64,000 nucleotides of DNA from Erpobdella octoculata (taxonomy: Eukaryota > Annelida > Clitellata > Hirudinida > Erpobdellidae): NCBI GenBank assembly GCA_963978895.1, contig OZ022241.1, positions 16,360,841 through 16,424,840 on the forward strand, given 5' to 3'. A program made the position numbers and the translations under genes. The notes under the pieces are model-generated. The model had not been told where the DNA came from, made no database searches, and worked only from the letters and a program-made list of their open reading frames with translations. Shown here in pieces: positions 25,655 through 39,968 of this stretch. How positions within the stretch are numbered: position 1 is the stretch's first letter; each line of letters begins with the position of its first letter.

Positions 25655-26167
25655 GTCTATGTGTAACTCCACTTTGTAGGCCTCCAGTGGTGGATTATTT
25701 TTGTGCATGTTTACAATTTGTTTTTACATTTTAAACGATATTAAAATTGATTACAGAAACACAAAATATAAACACTCTAACTTTAAAAATTTAATAAAAT
25801 TTAAAAAAAAATTCATCTAGCACCGCAATATGACAACGATTAATCACAGTGAGAATAAGTGTAATGTATATTTTATGTCGCTTGATACAAAAGTGTAGAT
25901 GATTTCTATAAAAGAATCTTCAACTGCGTTTTAAATTTCTCAATTTTATGAATTCCTGAAAAATATTAAATGTGGACGCCCAGAATACAGATTTATAAGC
26001 AATGAAAAATGTTGAAATCCTCCCACGCATCTATTTTTTGTTACACACGCAAATATAAGTTGTGGTACCACTTAGAATGGATGTGTCAGTGCGTCTGTCT
26101 CTAGGTAAATATTTACCTAATTTTAACAGCAATATGAGCAAAACATTAACATGTATAAATACATGTA

Positions 26168-26300
26168 TAGATAGTTTGTTTTTGTATGCTTGCATTAAAT
26201 ACATATATAAGTAGTTTGTTTTTGTATGCTTGCATTAATTTGATGGTTTGTTTTTGTATGCTTGCATTAATTTGATGGTTCGTTTTTGTATTCATGGTTT
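26168..26300. repeat. Short tandem repeat, unit about 33 bp
   Basis: GTTTGTTTTTGTATGCTTGC followed by an ATTAA(T/A)-rich spacer repeats about four times. Confidence 0.75.
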
Positions 26301-28594
26301 TCTGCAGCAACAAACCAGTCCACTCACCACTTTCTTTCTCTCGACCACAGTTAAGTACCTTTCAGTTTTATATCGCCACCGCGGACCATTATTACATCCC
26401 CAGCTGCTTTTCTGTAGCTAAGGTTTCTTTAAAGCCAAAATTTGAAGTGCTTTTTGAATATAAGGTTTTCAGCAAATTATTGAACACAAAATACAAATGT
26501 TATAAAATTATTAAACTAACAGATAAATAAAAACTGATTTTTTAAATAAAGTAAAAAAATGAATAAACTGAAAAACTCGTAGAAAATAATGTTTTTTTGT
26601 ATAACATGTAAAATTACTGTTTAGCGATTCCAGCGCCACTCAACAGCGTTATGCAAAGTTGAAACATGCAAATATACACACATACTATTATACAGACATT
26701 GATGAAAGTTGAAATTTATAACTAGCATTTTTGTGTTTTTTTAACATTTTCAGTATTATGCTAATTTTTTACTTACTGCACGCATATCACTATGAAATTA
26801 AAATTTATTTCAATACCATTTTTTCTAAAATTTACCTGATATTTTTATGTGCTAAAAAACTTTAAAATTGTTATAAATTTTAATTATTTTAGCAAAATTT
26901 TTCTCAGCAATTTTAAAAGGTTTTCTGCTCCACGGCTCCTCTTTCCATACATTCATTGTGTGTTAGTTGAACTTATTAAAACTTATTTAAACATATTTGA
27001 ATATATATTAATACTTATTTAAACATATTTGAATATATATTTAAACTTATTTAAACATATTAAAACATAATTATTCGTGTTTAGTTATATTTAAATTTAT
27101 TTAAATGTTTAAAAACGTGATTGAAATATAAATAAAAAATATTTTTTTTCCGAATATTTAAAAAACCTAATCTGCTAAAAAAATTATTTTAAAATACAAA
27201 TACAATATTGGTGTTGTTTGCGGTCATAAAATATGCAAAACTACAAAAACACTATGGTTTGCATGTGTTTCTTTTTAACCATTGTTTGTTTTTCATGAGT
27301 ATTTTTATTATCATATTTGCTTCTAAAAAGTTGTCCAACTTTTTGGTCAAAACCATTTTTTCAGAATAAAAGAGATGTTCCAATGATGTTGAGTATAAAA
27401 ATTGAATTTTGAGTTTTACGAACAACTTTTTGATGAATTGAATTAGTTTAGAACGCTAAACATCTAGAATTCTAGAAAGAGTTTTATAAGGTTCTTTAAC
27501 TGGATAGTAAAACGGTATTCCCACTGGGAATATTTTTGTCTCACAAAAATTTAATAAGTACAGTTAGTGGCTAAAAACCTATTCAACAATCTAACTTGAT
27601 GTTTTTCAAAAATGACAAGAAAAGAGTTACACACCACTTTTTTAAATTTTGGTTTAAGATCAACGAGCTGTCAAATAGGCGTCAGTGAAATTTAGTAAAT
27701 TGCTCATGGAAATAAATACTATTTGTTTTATATTTTTTTTACCGTTTTAGCAGCTTGTGCACTGCACGATGAAGCATTTTTTAATGCATGAGAAGTGTTA
27801 ATTAGTGATATGTGCAGCCGCTCGTGTCTGCTATTTTCACAAAAAACTGCATAAAAATCATTTGAGCTGTTCATGTTTGGCGTATGGTTTGCACAACAGT
27901 GACGCAGAATACACTAAAAAACCATATAGTCCAGGACCAGTCCTACAGACCCGCATACACTTTGAAAAGGACGGAGTTTGAATGTTTTTTCGAGTAGCAG
28001 ACTCATATAGTTGTAAAACAGCACTAGATGGAATTACCAAAAATTAGGCATAAGTCCGCCATCTTGAATTTTAAAAATGGCGACCAATAATTATAAAAAA
28101 AATTTAAAAAAAATCATACAACATTAATATAATTAATTGGTGTACAAAACTTTATTTTTTTAGAGTTATCATTTTGTTTATGATAATTATGAGACAAATA
28201 AAATTTAATATGGCGGACAATATGGCCGAAATAATCCCAAATGGACGCCAAGAACACAGAAAATGTTATCGGCGCATTATTTAAACGTAGATCAACTTAA
28301 CTTATTAGGGCCGTTCAAACAATTTATAACAATTGACGTTATTTATTGTTTTTCTTATTTGTCTTAAGGCATATTATCAAAACCGCCGCATTTAAAGAAA
28401 CTGTTCCGTAGACATGGAGCGGATTACGCAACTCGTACAACATCTAAAACAAATTATTTTTTTTTCAATTTTTAACTTTCCTAATTCATTTTTTTAGTAT
28501 TTTTTACTAAATTGTTTATTTTTATGTGGAATTTGTTAAATTTTATTTTTCTTTATTCCAACTGTTGCACAAAATTAAAGTCTGTTTTCCAGAG

Positions 28595-28845
28595 AAACTT
28601 AAATGTCATGAGGTACCGGTACCACATCATCCAAAGCCGGCTATACGACCGATTCGACCGCCAAATTTTTCTGTTTTCGATGAAAGAAACTATAAAGATG
28701 TAGACTATAATTCCGCTTTAAAAATAGGTGACAATCTTGTGTTTCTTATCTCATTTGTTAGGTGTGGTCAAACTAGGAAAGACAACAAATCAGGTGAAAT
28801 GCCAACATGGAATGGCTGCCATGCTCTGATATCTACGGCTAATGA
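28595..28845 (+). pseudogene. Transposon-borne gene, N-side fragment
   Basis: This frame reads KCHEVPVPHHPKPAIRP, RPPNFSVFDERNYKDVDYN and then EMPTWNGCHALIS. The last motif resembles the P.W.G.(N/H)... block seen upstream of the nuclease-like region in a widespread family of uncharacterised marine-animal proteins (recalled pattern, not searched). A polypyrimidine-AG (TGTTTTCCAG) just before 28591 could be an acceptor. The frame runs into the GATAAT tail of the inserted LINE, so the gene is broken here. The fragment's partner is at 30575-31327. Confidence 0.5.
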
Positions 28846-30550
28846 TAATGATAATGATAACGATAATGATAATGAATCCGAGTTTTATTAAAGTGGCGTA
28901 TGTTCTTCAATAAAACTTCATGACCACTGTAGACGTTAGGGAAAAGAAATGTTTTTAGTGCTGTGTGGAGACTGGCTGAACTGGATGTAGAGATGATGTG
29001 GAAAGGGAGTTTGTTCCACATTTCAGGCCCAATGACATCGATGGATCTTTCGTCGAGCGTCGCGCGATGAACCGGCGGTGTAATGAGGAGGACCCTGGAT
29101 GCTGATCTGAGCCTCTGCCGACCCGGTACATTGGCTACATGAGCAAAAGACAGGTATGGAGGAGCTTGGCCGTGCAGAGATTTGTGTTTTATTGTAGAAA
29201 TCTTGTACTGGATTCGTTGCCAAATGCGAAGCCAGTGGAGATCTTTGAGAAGTGAGGTAACGTGGTCATATTTCCGAGCATTGTAGATTATTTTGGCGGC
29301 TGTGTTGATGAGAGTTTAAAGCTGATCCAGATGACAAGAAGTCCGGCTAGAGTTGAATTTCCTTAATCAATCTTTGGAAGAACCAATGCGGTTATGAGAA
29401 TTCTCCGGGCGTCAATTGAAAAATGAGAGGAGATGCTGCGATGTGACTGGCCATAGAACAATCTGAATCCAGCCAGATCTCCAGATTACGAACACGTCTT
29501 ACTGGTGGGATCAGGTCGAAGCAGATTCGAACCGGCTTGGCAGGGAGAGTTGACGAACGTCGGAAAGACGAGCACCAGATCACTTCCGTTTTGTTGGAAT
29601 TCAACAGGAGACGGCTGTTGAACATCCAGCGGTCAACAGCGTCTACGCATCTTGATACCTTCATGACAAGAGATTCCGCTTGCTCTGGTCGGCAGCGGCC
29701 GTAGACTTGGGTGTCGACGGCGTACATGTGGCATTGGAGACCATGCGCCCTGATGACTTCCTCAAATTCGGCCGTATATAATGTAAAAAGAAGTGGGCCC
29801 AGCACAGACCGCTGAGGTACTCCACATGTTAATGATGTCACCGCTGACGCTGATACGCCAGAGCGTATTGAGAAAGAACGTCCGGTCAAATAGGATCCGA
29901 ACCATTCAAAAATGACACTCTTCAAACCGAGTGACGCTTCGAGGCGTTTCAGTAATATGTGATGGTCAACGGTATCAAAGGCCGCGGAAAGGTGAAGCAG
30001 CACAAGCAGCGGCTTGCAGAACTTCAGAAGACACACGAAAAACTGCGGTTTCGGTGGAATGGTGACGATGATAAGCTGATTGATGAAGAGGAAGAAGATT
30101 GTATTGCTCTAGATGCGCTAAGACTCTGCTGAGTACCAGCCGCTCTAATAGCTTTGAAAAAACAGAGAGGCTAGAAACAGGCCGATATGAATTAACGTCA
30201 ACGGGGTCCAGAAAGAAGAGACTTGTTAAAAAGTTTGACCAAAACAGGTGCAATGAATGAGGAGATTTTTTTCAAGAGCCAGGTTGGTATGGGGTCGACA
30301 AGACATTGTTTGTTTGGAAAAGCGAGTATGAGGTGGTTAACTTTGTCTTCGGTTGTGGGCTGAAATTTCTCTAAGAGCACCGACGTTGCAATTGCTTGAA
30401 ACAGCGGTGTTGGAGCTTTGGATGACGCTACGCGAATCTTGTCTATCTTTAAGGTAAAATGTTTTAGAAAATTTTCCACGCTAATTGACTGGGAGGAAAA
30501 AGTTTTTCCTCTGCTCATGATGTGATTGAGTTGAGAGAACGCCACATTTG
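28846..30550 (-). pseudogene. CR1/L2-type LINE, 5'-truncated, inserted in the TIR transposon
   Basis: Read on the minus strand from 30545: a pre-RT region with DPIPTWLLKK; DVNSYRPVSSLSVFSKLLERL (RT motif 2 region) and the H.STETA block; SAAFDTVDHHILLKRL (motif A with catalytic-type Asp); GVPQRSVLGPLLFTLYTAEF (motif B, with Arg replacing the usual Gly after Gln); and MYAVDTQVYG where the usual YADDT has Val for the first Asp. A C-terminal part (MWNKLPFHI, LHTALKTFLF) follows to about 28900. The 3' tail is a TTATCA-type repeat at 28846-28875 (reverse). Frameshifts occur near 30200, 29990 and 29400-29200. The damaged catalytic motif and frameshifts make it inactive. Confidence 0.85.
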
Positions 30551-30574
30551 GTGAGGCAATTTACTGTTTTTTAA

Positions 30575-31327
30575 AAAAGATGTTGATCATGACATTGTGC
30601 CAGGTGAGTTCATAAAATCACAGAGACGGCTATTGCGATTTGTTAACGACTGGCGACACCTTGGACTGCTTAAATTGTGGACAAAATTTGGATCTGGGGA
30701 ATATAAGCGACATCTCCCTGTCCATATTTTTGCTAATAGACTTGGCATAGATTTGCGTAGGGTTCTTGTAAAAGTGCATGTGCTGACTGGAGATGATGCC
30801 CTCAGCAAAATTAGAACTAAAAATGCTGCATTTACGCGTGAGCCTCAAAGATATCTCAACAATTTTGCTGAGTCTACTGAATTGAGTGATGAATCATTTA
30901 AGTCGGCTGAAAAATACCTTGTTCGTGTGTGGATTGGTGCAGGACGCAAGCTTCGTGTCAAACATTTGACCATGCATGATTTGAAAGTCATGTTAATAGT
31001 GGTACGCCAAAGACACTGGCACAGTTGAAACCAACCTCGAGTGTCATTAGGAATCATATACAGTGAGTTTTTTACATTATACGGAATGTCCTCACTATCT
31101 TGATTGATGATGCTCCAATTCTCAGTGCAATAGATTATGGCTGGTTTTTAGATGGTGGTATCATATTTACTGTCAAAGGTCTTAAATCAATTCCAGAAAA
31201 CATGCTGATTTTGTGCAAATGTGGTGGTAAATGTGACACCAACCGGTGTTTGTGTGCAAAAGGAGAACTTTTATGTGTTATATATTGTCACACATTACAT
31301 TCAGTTTCCAATTGTCACAACAAATAA
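30575..31327 (+). pseudogene. Transposon-borne PIN/XPG-like protein with Cys-rich tail, C-side fragment
   Basis: The frame at 30597-31028 contains WRHLGLLKLWTKFGSG, HLPVHIFANRLG, VHVLTGDDALSKIRTKNAA and AEKYLVRVW. In the uncharacterised animal family I recall, the corresponding block is LTGCD.(T/Y)SK.(G)TK.AA, which resembles the Gly-Asp helix-hairpin region of XPG/FEN-type nucleases; here the Cys is Asp. It ends near 31025, where a frame change leads through a TSSVIRNHI stretch. The frame at 31100-31327 continues with DDAPILSAIDYGWFLDGG, GLKSIPENMLILCKCGGKC and C...C.C...G..C..YCH, a Cys-rich tail of CxC type. The N-side fragment lies beyond the LINE. A nuclease role is inferred only from the motif. 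Confidence 0.6.
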
Positions 31328-31649
31328 TTTATAGGCATTATATCAACAAATGAAGTGCTTCTGGTGAAGTCATACCAGTTTAATATTAATATTATTAATG
31401 TCATAACATTATTAAATATGTTTTATTATTATTACCTTCACTGGTGACTTAAAACAAACAATTTATCTTGTCATTGTTTTTCTCATTGTTAAAGAATAAA
31501 TCATACTTTATTAACAAAATTTTCTCTGTTTTCGGCGGCCATTTTTGATTTTCTCGGCCATATTAAGTTTTATTTGTCTCATAATTATCATAAACAAAAT
31601 GTATCTCTAAAAAAATAAAGTTTTGTACACCAATCTATATATATCTATA

Positions 31650-33092
31650 CTAGCAGTTCCCGTAGCGGCTTCGCTCGCATGAAATTAGAGAATTTGAACC
31701 GTGCATACATAGTAGAGACTGCACGGTTCGGCCCGTCGACAACTTGGACCAGCCCGTTTCAAAAACCGAATATCCTGGCCCGGCACGGCCCGTCTAATAT
31801 GGGCCCGACCCGTTTTTACAGGCCTAGAAGTTCTATATACTTGATGAAAAACTTCGGCCCGTCCCACCTTGACTTCAGGTTGAGCCCGGCCCGTCTGAAC
31901 ACCCTAAAATCACTAAAATGTTTATATACTTGGTTAAAAATCTCGGCCCGTCCCACCTTGATTTAAGGTTTAGGCAGGGCCTTATGAAGACCCTAAAATA
32001 ACGGCTTGGCCCGTCCGTCCGGTGATAAACTGAACTCATCTACTTTTGACCGGCACAAAACCTCAAAATACCAATTTTCACATCTGTAGCACTTACAGTT
32101 TTTGAGTAGCAGTTATTTTAAAATCAAATAACCCTTTTTCCACTTCACATTTGAGGTCCTGGAAACCAAATTTTCAAAAAATGGTGAGACACGTATATCA
32201 TTATTTTTAGAGTAGAAACTAAATACTAATTTTACTTTTGTAGCATTTACAGTTTTTGAGTAGCAGTTACTTTAAAAACCAAGTAATCCTATTTTCCACC
32301 CCATATTTGAAGTCCTGGAAACCAAATTTTCAAAAAATGGTAAAACACGTATCTCATTATTTCTGGAGTAGAAACCAAATACTAATTTTTACTCCTGCAG
32401 CATCTACAGTTTTTGAGTAGCAGTTACATTAAAAACAAAATAACATTATTTTCCATCCCACATTTGAGGTCCTGGAAACCAAATTTAAAAAAAATGGTAA
32501 AACACGTATATCTTTATTTTTAGAATAAAAACTAAATACTAATTTTTACATCTGTGGTATTTACAGTTTTTGAGTAGCAGTTAGTTTGAAAAACAAATAA
32601 CCCTATTTTCCACCCCACATTTGAAGTCCTGGAAACCAAATTTTCAGAAAATGCTAAAACACCTATTTCATTATTTTGGGAGTAGAAACAAAATACTAAT
32701 TTTTACTCCTGTAGCATTCACAGTTTTTGAGTAGCAGCTACTTTAAAAACCAAATAACCCAATTTTCCAACCAACATTTGAGGTCCGGAAAACCGAATTT
32801 TCAAAAAATGGTGAAACACGTATCTTTTTATTTTATAAGAAAAATCCATATACCAAATTTCAAAATTTCCTCATTTTTGGTTTTCGAGATATACATTGTT
32901 TTAGAAAAAGTTTGTTTTCCAGTTTTTTCCCCTCAAGAGCAAAATTTTCAAAAATCCTTTCTTAGCGGATGTTTATGCTATAAAAGTAATATAAGTTCCA
33001 AATTTCACGTTCCTAGGATAAGGCGTTTGAGCTCGGCGTTGATTATCAGTCAGTCATCAGTCAGTCAGGACATGTTCTTTTATATATATAGA
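31650..33092 (-). mobile_element. Helitron family 2, copy A (1443 bp, non-autonomous)
   Basis: Read on the minus strand, it starts TCTATATATATAAAAGAAC at 33092 (preceded by A) and ends GGGAACTGCTAG at 31650 (followed by T). This is the exact A|TC...CTAG|T context of Helitrons. A subterminal AGCG-AAGC-CGCT stem precedes the 3' end. The interior has five tandem units of about 157 bp (landmark GAGGTCCTGGAAACCAAATT at about 32152, 32309, 32466, 32623 and 32780) and CGGCCCGTC-rich blocks at 31728-32020. No Rep/helicase gene. Copy B is at 34876-36095 in the opposite orientation. Confidence 0.85.
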
Positions 33093-33356
33093 TATATAAA
33101 AATGAATGTTTGTATGTATATATGTATATATGTTAATGGCGCTTATGCATTGCTACACCATTCATCCGATCGTAATGAAATTTTCACACAATCTTGAGAG
33201 TCAAGGGGAATCAAATATAGAGAAAAAATTTTTGAAATCCGTCACAAAATGAGCGAGCGGGAACTATATATATATGTATGTGCGTATGTATGTGTGTATG
33301 TATGTATGTATGTGTATGTGCATGTATGTGTGTCTGTGTCTGTGTTTATGTATGTA

Positions 33357-33624
33357 CTAGCGGAGATACCCGGCGTTGCCCGGGTTTTTTTAGAGGTTTT
33401 TCTAATGTTTGTCTCTTTCTCTCCCGTTTCCTTTCCCACCTGCTTTCCCACTCCTGTTCGCTTTCCCGTTTTCGGACGTTTTCCCGCTGCCGGTCGCATT
33501 CCCGCTCCCGCTCGCTGTCCGTTCCGTGTCGCATTCCCGCTCCCACTCGCTGTCCGTTCCGGGTCGCTTTCCCGTTTCTATAATAGACAAACTAACCCAC
33601 AAACATTCATATATATATATATAG
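33357..33624 (-). mobile_element. Reversed Helitron segment nested in composite copy 1
   Basis: On the minus strand it starts TATATATGAATGTTTGTGG near 33624, carries AACGGGAAAGCGACC-like units and ends CCCGGGCAACGCCGGGTAT then CCGCTAG at 33357. Its 5' TC dinucleotide is altered, so the right border is approximate. Confidence 0.7.
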
Positions 33625-33689
33625 TCTTAGCAAATCTATTTTACGTTTTATAGGGTAACAGAAGTTATGAAAGAATGGAAAGAGAAAAT

Positions 33690-34010
33690 GAGCGTGAACG
33701 GGGACGGGAACGGGAGAGCAACCGTGACCGGGAATGGAGAGCAAGCATGACCGGGAACGGGAGAGCAAGCGTGAGCGGGAACGGGAAAGTGACCGGGAAC
33801 GGGAAAGCGACCGGGAACGGGAAAGCGACCGGGAACGGGAAAGCGACCGGGAACGGGAAAGTGACCGGGAACGGGAAAGCGACCGGGAACGGGAAAGCGA
33901 CCGGGAACGGGAAAGCGACCGGGAACGGGAAAGCGACCGGGAACGCGGAAAGCGACCGGGAACGCGGAAAGCGACTGGAATCGGGAGAGCAAGCTTGGAA
34001 GGAAACGCGA
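33690..34010. repeat. 18-bp minisatellite inside Helitron
   Basis: GGGAACGGGAAAGCGACC repeats about ten times almost perfectly at 33775-33955, with diverged units on both sides. The length is a multiple of three and stop-free in several frames, so long Arg-Glu-Ser-Asp-Arg and Phe-Pro-Val-Pro-Gly frames arise on both strands. Confidence 0.95.
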
Positions 34011-34875
34011 GCAAGAGAGAAAATCGATAACGAAACTTCTGAGCGGGAAAGCGACCGGGAGCTGGAAAACGACCGAGAGCGGAAAAGCGACCGGGAACGC
34101 GACGAAAACGGGAAAGTGGAGAAGGAAACGGGAGCGAGAGGGACAAACATTAGAAAAACCTCTAAAAACCCCGGGCAACGCCGGGTAACCCCGCTAGTAT
34201 ATATATAAATGAATGTTTGCATATATGTATGTATGTATATAGGTATGTTATTTATGCATTGCTACACCATTCATCCGATGGTGCTCCTAACAAATAGCGC
34301 CCGGAACACGTTTTCCCCCTTCTCTCTGAAAAAATGTTGGTAAAGTGAGGATTTACAACGCATACTTCCTTTTTGCATCTACCTCTGCAATTATACAGCT
34401 TCGTGAAAACATCTGCAATCCTTGAAAAAATTACGAATGAATTATTGAAACGATTCACAAGTGAAAGAAATATTTTTTGAACAATTGCTTTTTCAAATAG
34501 CAAACGTGAAAAAGCAATAAAGTTGAAAGAAATTGGATAGTAATTGAAGCGGTAATTATTTTGAGAAAATGTTCAGTGGTCATCAAACAGGTTTATTGAC
34601 ACTAAAAATTGTAAATAGAGATTCTATGCCACATAACTAATGTGTAGCTATCGGTTTGCGCCAATATTGAAAAAAAAGAATACGGAAGAAAACACACACA
34701 AAAATACGTAAAAAATCAGAGTAAATTATGAAGTTTATGTTATCGTGTATACTTTGCAAGTTCTAAACTTTTTTGTTAAAATTCAACTTTTTCAAGACGC
34801 TAAGCCTTACTACTAGCAGTTGGATTTTTGGCATCTATTTATGAGCAGCTTTGTGTTAGTTTAAAATTAAAATTA

Positions 34876-36254
<1,379 letters not shown>

Positions 36255-36352
36255 GCTCTCGGTCGTTTTCCAGCTCTCGGTCGCTTTCCCTTTCCCGCTC
36301 TATCTTTCGCTCTCAGTTGGCTTCCCGTTCCGTTTTCGCTCATTTATGTATG

Positions 36353-37669
<1,317 letters not shown>

Positions 37670-37847
37670 ATATAGACGTATATAGTTCCCGCTCACTCAC
37701 TATCTCCGCTCCGCTCATTTTATGACGGATTTAAAATTTTTTTCACTATATTTGATTCCCCTTGACTCTCAAGGTTGTGTGAAAATTTCATTTTGATCGG
37801 ATGAATGGTGTAGCAATGCATTAAGGACATACATATATATATATATG

Positions 37848-38055
<208 letters not shown>

Positions 38056-38099
38056 CGTTTTTCTATTGCACTAAAAAGAAGAAAATAAAACAATTGAAA

Positions 38100-38475
38100 A
38101 AAGTTTTTCAAACACCACGTGTATGTGGACTAAAAAGATGAAAGTAGTTTTTTCTCTAGGCGGTGCGAGAAATGTTTTGATGGAGGCATGCATTAATTGT
38201 GAACATTCGTATAGCGAACAAAGCATAATTTTTTAAAACCTAAAACGTGGGGCGCCTTTTACTCAAACTAATTGTCTGCTATTTTTTAAACAAGATAGAA
38301 CGCTTTTTTGAATATAAATACAAAAGGCGCCCCACGTTTTAAGTTTTAAAAAAGTATGGCTTGTTTGATATACGAATGTCCACAATTCATTCATGCTTCC
38401 ATCAAGACATTTCTCACACAGCACAGAGAAAATTTTTTTTTTGATTTTAGTTCACAAAAACGTGGTGTTTAAAAT
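38100..38475. repeat. Long imperfect fold-back palindrome
   Basis: The left arm runs from CAAACACCACG (38108) through GAGAAATGTTTTGATGGAGG and GTGAACATTCGTATA to AAACGTGGGGCGCCTTTT (about 38242-38259). The right arm starts AAAAGGCGCCCCACGTTTTA (38321) and returns in complement to CAAAAACGTGGTGTTTAAAA at about 38470. Arms are about 150 bp, loop about 60 bp. The first 50 bp of the left arm also occur again as 38050-38107. A fold-back transposon or an inverted duplicate of one would explain it. Confidence 0.8.
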
Positions 38476-39841
38476 TGTTTTTTAAAGATTTTATTGAACA
38501 TAGAGTACTAATATCTATTTTAGTGCGAATGCATATTGTTTTGACAAAAGTTACTTAAAACTTCATCGTAAACACAACATCGACTCTTAAACAAACTTCA
38601 CACAGCTGTGTTTATCTTTTTAAAAATAAGACACGTTCTTAAATGATGTTAAAAAGGCATTATTTACTCTTTGTTACAAACATCAAAACATTGTTTATCA
38701 ACAGTGATAGATAAAGACATTGGCATAGAAACAGAAAAAGAGAGAGAAAATACAGATAATCAATATAAAGAATAAAATGCAGCTTAAATGAAATTACAAT
38801 CAAATTTCTTCAAGCAGGAATTTTTGAAAATTTCCTTTACTCAATACAGTTGTGCAATTCATTGCATGTCACTTTGACATGATGTTATTGTTGAAGCTTA
38901 TTTATGATAGACTATACTGTTTAAATATACTGTTTGTTCAGCTAAGAAAAACTGAAAAATCTTTTCGTTCACAGATGTAGATGAATGCTGATTAAATGAC
39001 TTTTAGTTTTCCTGTGCTATCTTTTGAAATGTCTAAGTTTATGATAAATTATTATGGACAGACCTTTTCCGAAATCTCAAACCGACAACAAAGTGACCTA
39101 ATAAAAACGTTGTAAAAGAGAGTAAATTGTTTTTGTGCAACTGGTTTTAAATACTGACAAGTATGAATAAGGATATTAACACTGAAAATATAGAGGTTCA
39201 AACATATAAACATTTTTACTGACTAGCAAAAATACGTATTATCACAGGTATAAAACAGAAACTCGTAAATATGATTACGGATATCCACACATAAGTTAAA
39301 CATCTCATTTGCACCAATACTTATTATTATTGACCTCCCAGATGCAGACATATTGAAATGTAAATAAACTTCTCATAAACTTTCAAAGAAGAAGAAAAAG
39401 TCATGAAAGTGCTTGGACTAAAAACTAATCATGGAGAGTTTTCTTTTCACTGAGAAATAATTGCCTCATTGAGGACGTTTTCTAAAGAGGTTTTCGTGTC
39501 AGTTTCTCTCAACAAGAATCCAATAATAAAAATTATTTCACATTTATTTGAAAAATAATGACTTATTTAATGAATTATAAATGAGGATATTTTTTATAAC
39601 TTTTATGACATAACAGAATTTTTTTCTTTGCAAGAACCAGCCCAATTAACTACGGGTGGTGTATCAAATTTTTTGTTTTAGTTGGAAATGTCTCTTTTGT
39701 AATTGGTCAAATGTTTCTTTTGTAATTGGTCAAATGTTTCTTTTGTAAATTATAAAATTTTACTAAGAAAAATGTCATCAACATCACCGGTTTCATTATC
39801 ATTATCATCATCACCTTCGTAATCATAATTGTAAACACATT

Positions 39842-39968
39842 CATAATCATAATCGTAATCGTAATCGTAATCGTAATCGTAATCGTGATCGTGATCGTGA
39901 TCGTGATCGTGATCGTGATCGTAATCGTAATCGTAATAGTAATCGTAATTGTAATCGTAATCGTAATT
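39842..39968. repeat. Hexanucleotide array TCGTAA / TCGTGA
   Basis: A block of TCGTAA units is replaced by TCGTGA units in the middle (about 39885-39925) and then returns to TCGTAA. This is a clean example of block-wise variant spread. Confidence 0.9.

Larger units (their letters stand above)
28137..31633 (+). mobile_element. TIR transposon (3.5 kb) carrying an uncharacterised gene
   Basis: ATTGGTGTACAAAACTTTA begins at about 28137. Its complement ends at about 31633. The inverted repeats run about 85 bp with few mismatches, through TTTTGTTTATGATAATTATG and GACAAATAAAA to TAATATGG, and both sides then contain ATGGC/GGCCG blocks. The coding part is on the plus strand in two pieces (28595-28845 and about 30575-31327), separated by a minus-strand LINE insertion at 28846-30550. 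I cannot assign the superfamily or a target duplication with certainty. Flanks are AT-rich on the left and TATATATC on the right. Confidence 0.75.
33093..34197 (+). mobile_element. Composite Helitron family 1, copy 1
   Basis: The left part starts ATATATAAAAATGAATGTTTG and contains the conserved block TTGCTACACCATTCATCCGA (about 33151-33170), the GTGACAAAATGAGCG-like motif and a GAGCGGGAACTATATATA stretch. The right end is the CCCGG-GCAACG-CCGGG hairpin then CTAG at 34194-34197 followed by T. Embedded at 33357-33624 is a reversed family 1 segment with its own terminator. An 18-bp minisatellite (GGGAACGGGAAAGCGACC) fills 33690-34010. The layout is repeated at 53577-54775. Long Arg/Glu/Ser/Pro frames are repeat artefacts. 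Confidence 0.8.

Noticed and set aside
33242..34222. Overlapping 130-185-aa Arg/Ser/Pro/Glu-rich frames (also 53127-54786)
   Set aside because: The 18-bp Helitron minisatellite is open in several frames on both strands; no frame is favoured.
39842..39968. Telomere-type repeat
   Set aside because: TCGTAA/TCGTGA is not a known telomeric unit, and the block is short and internal.
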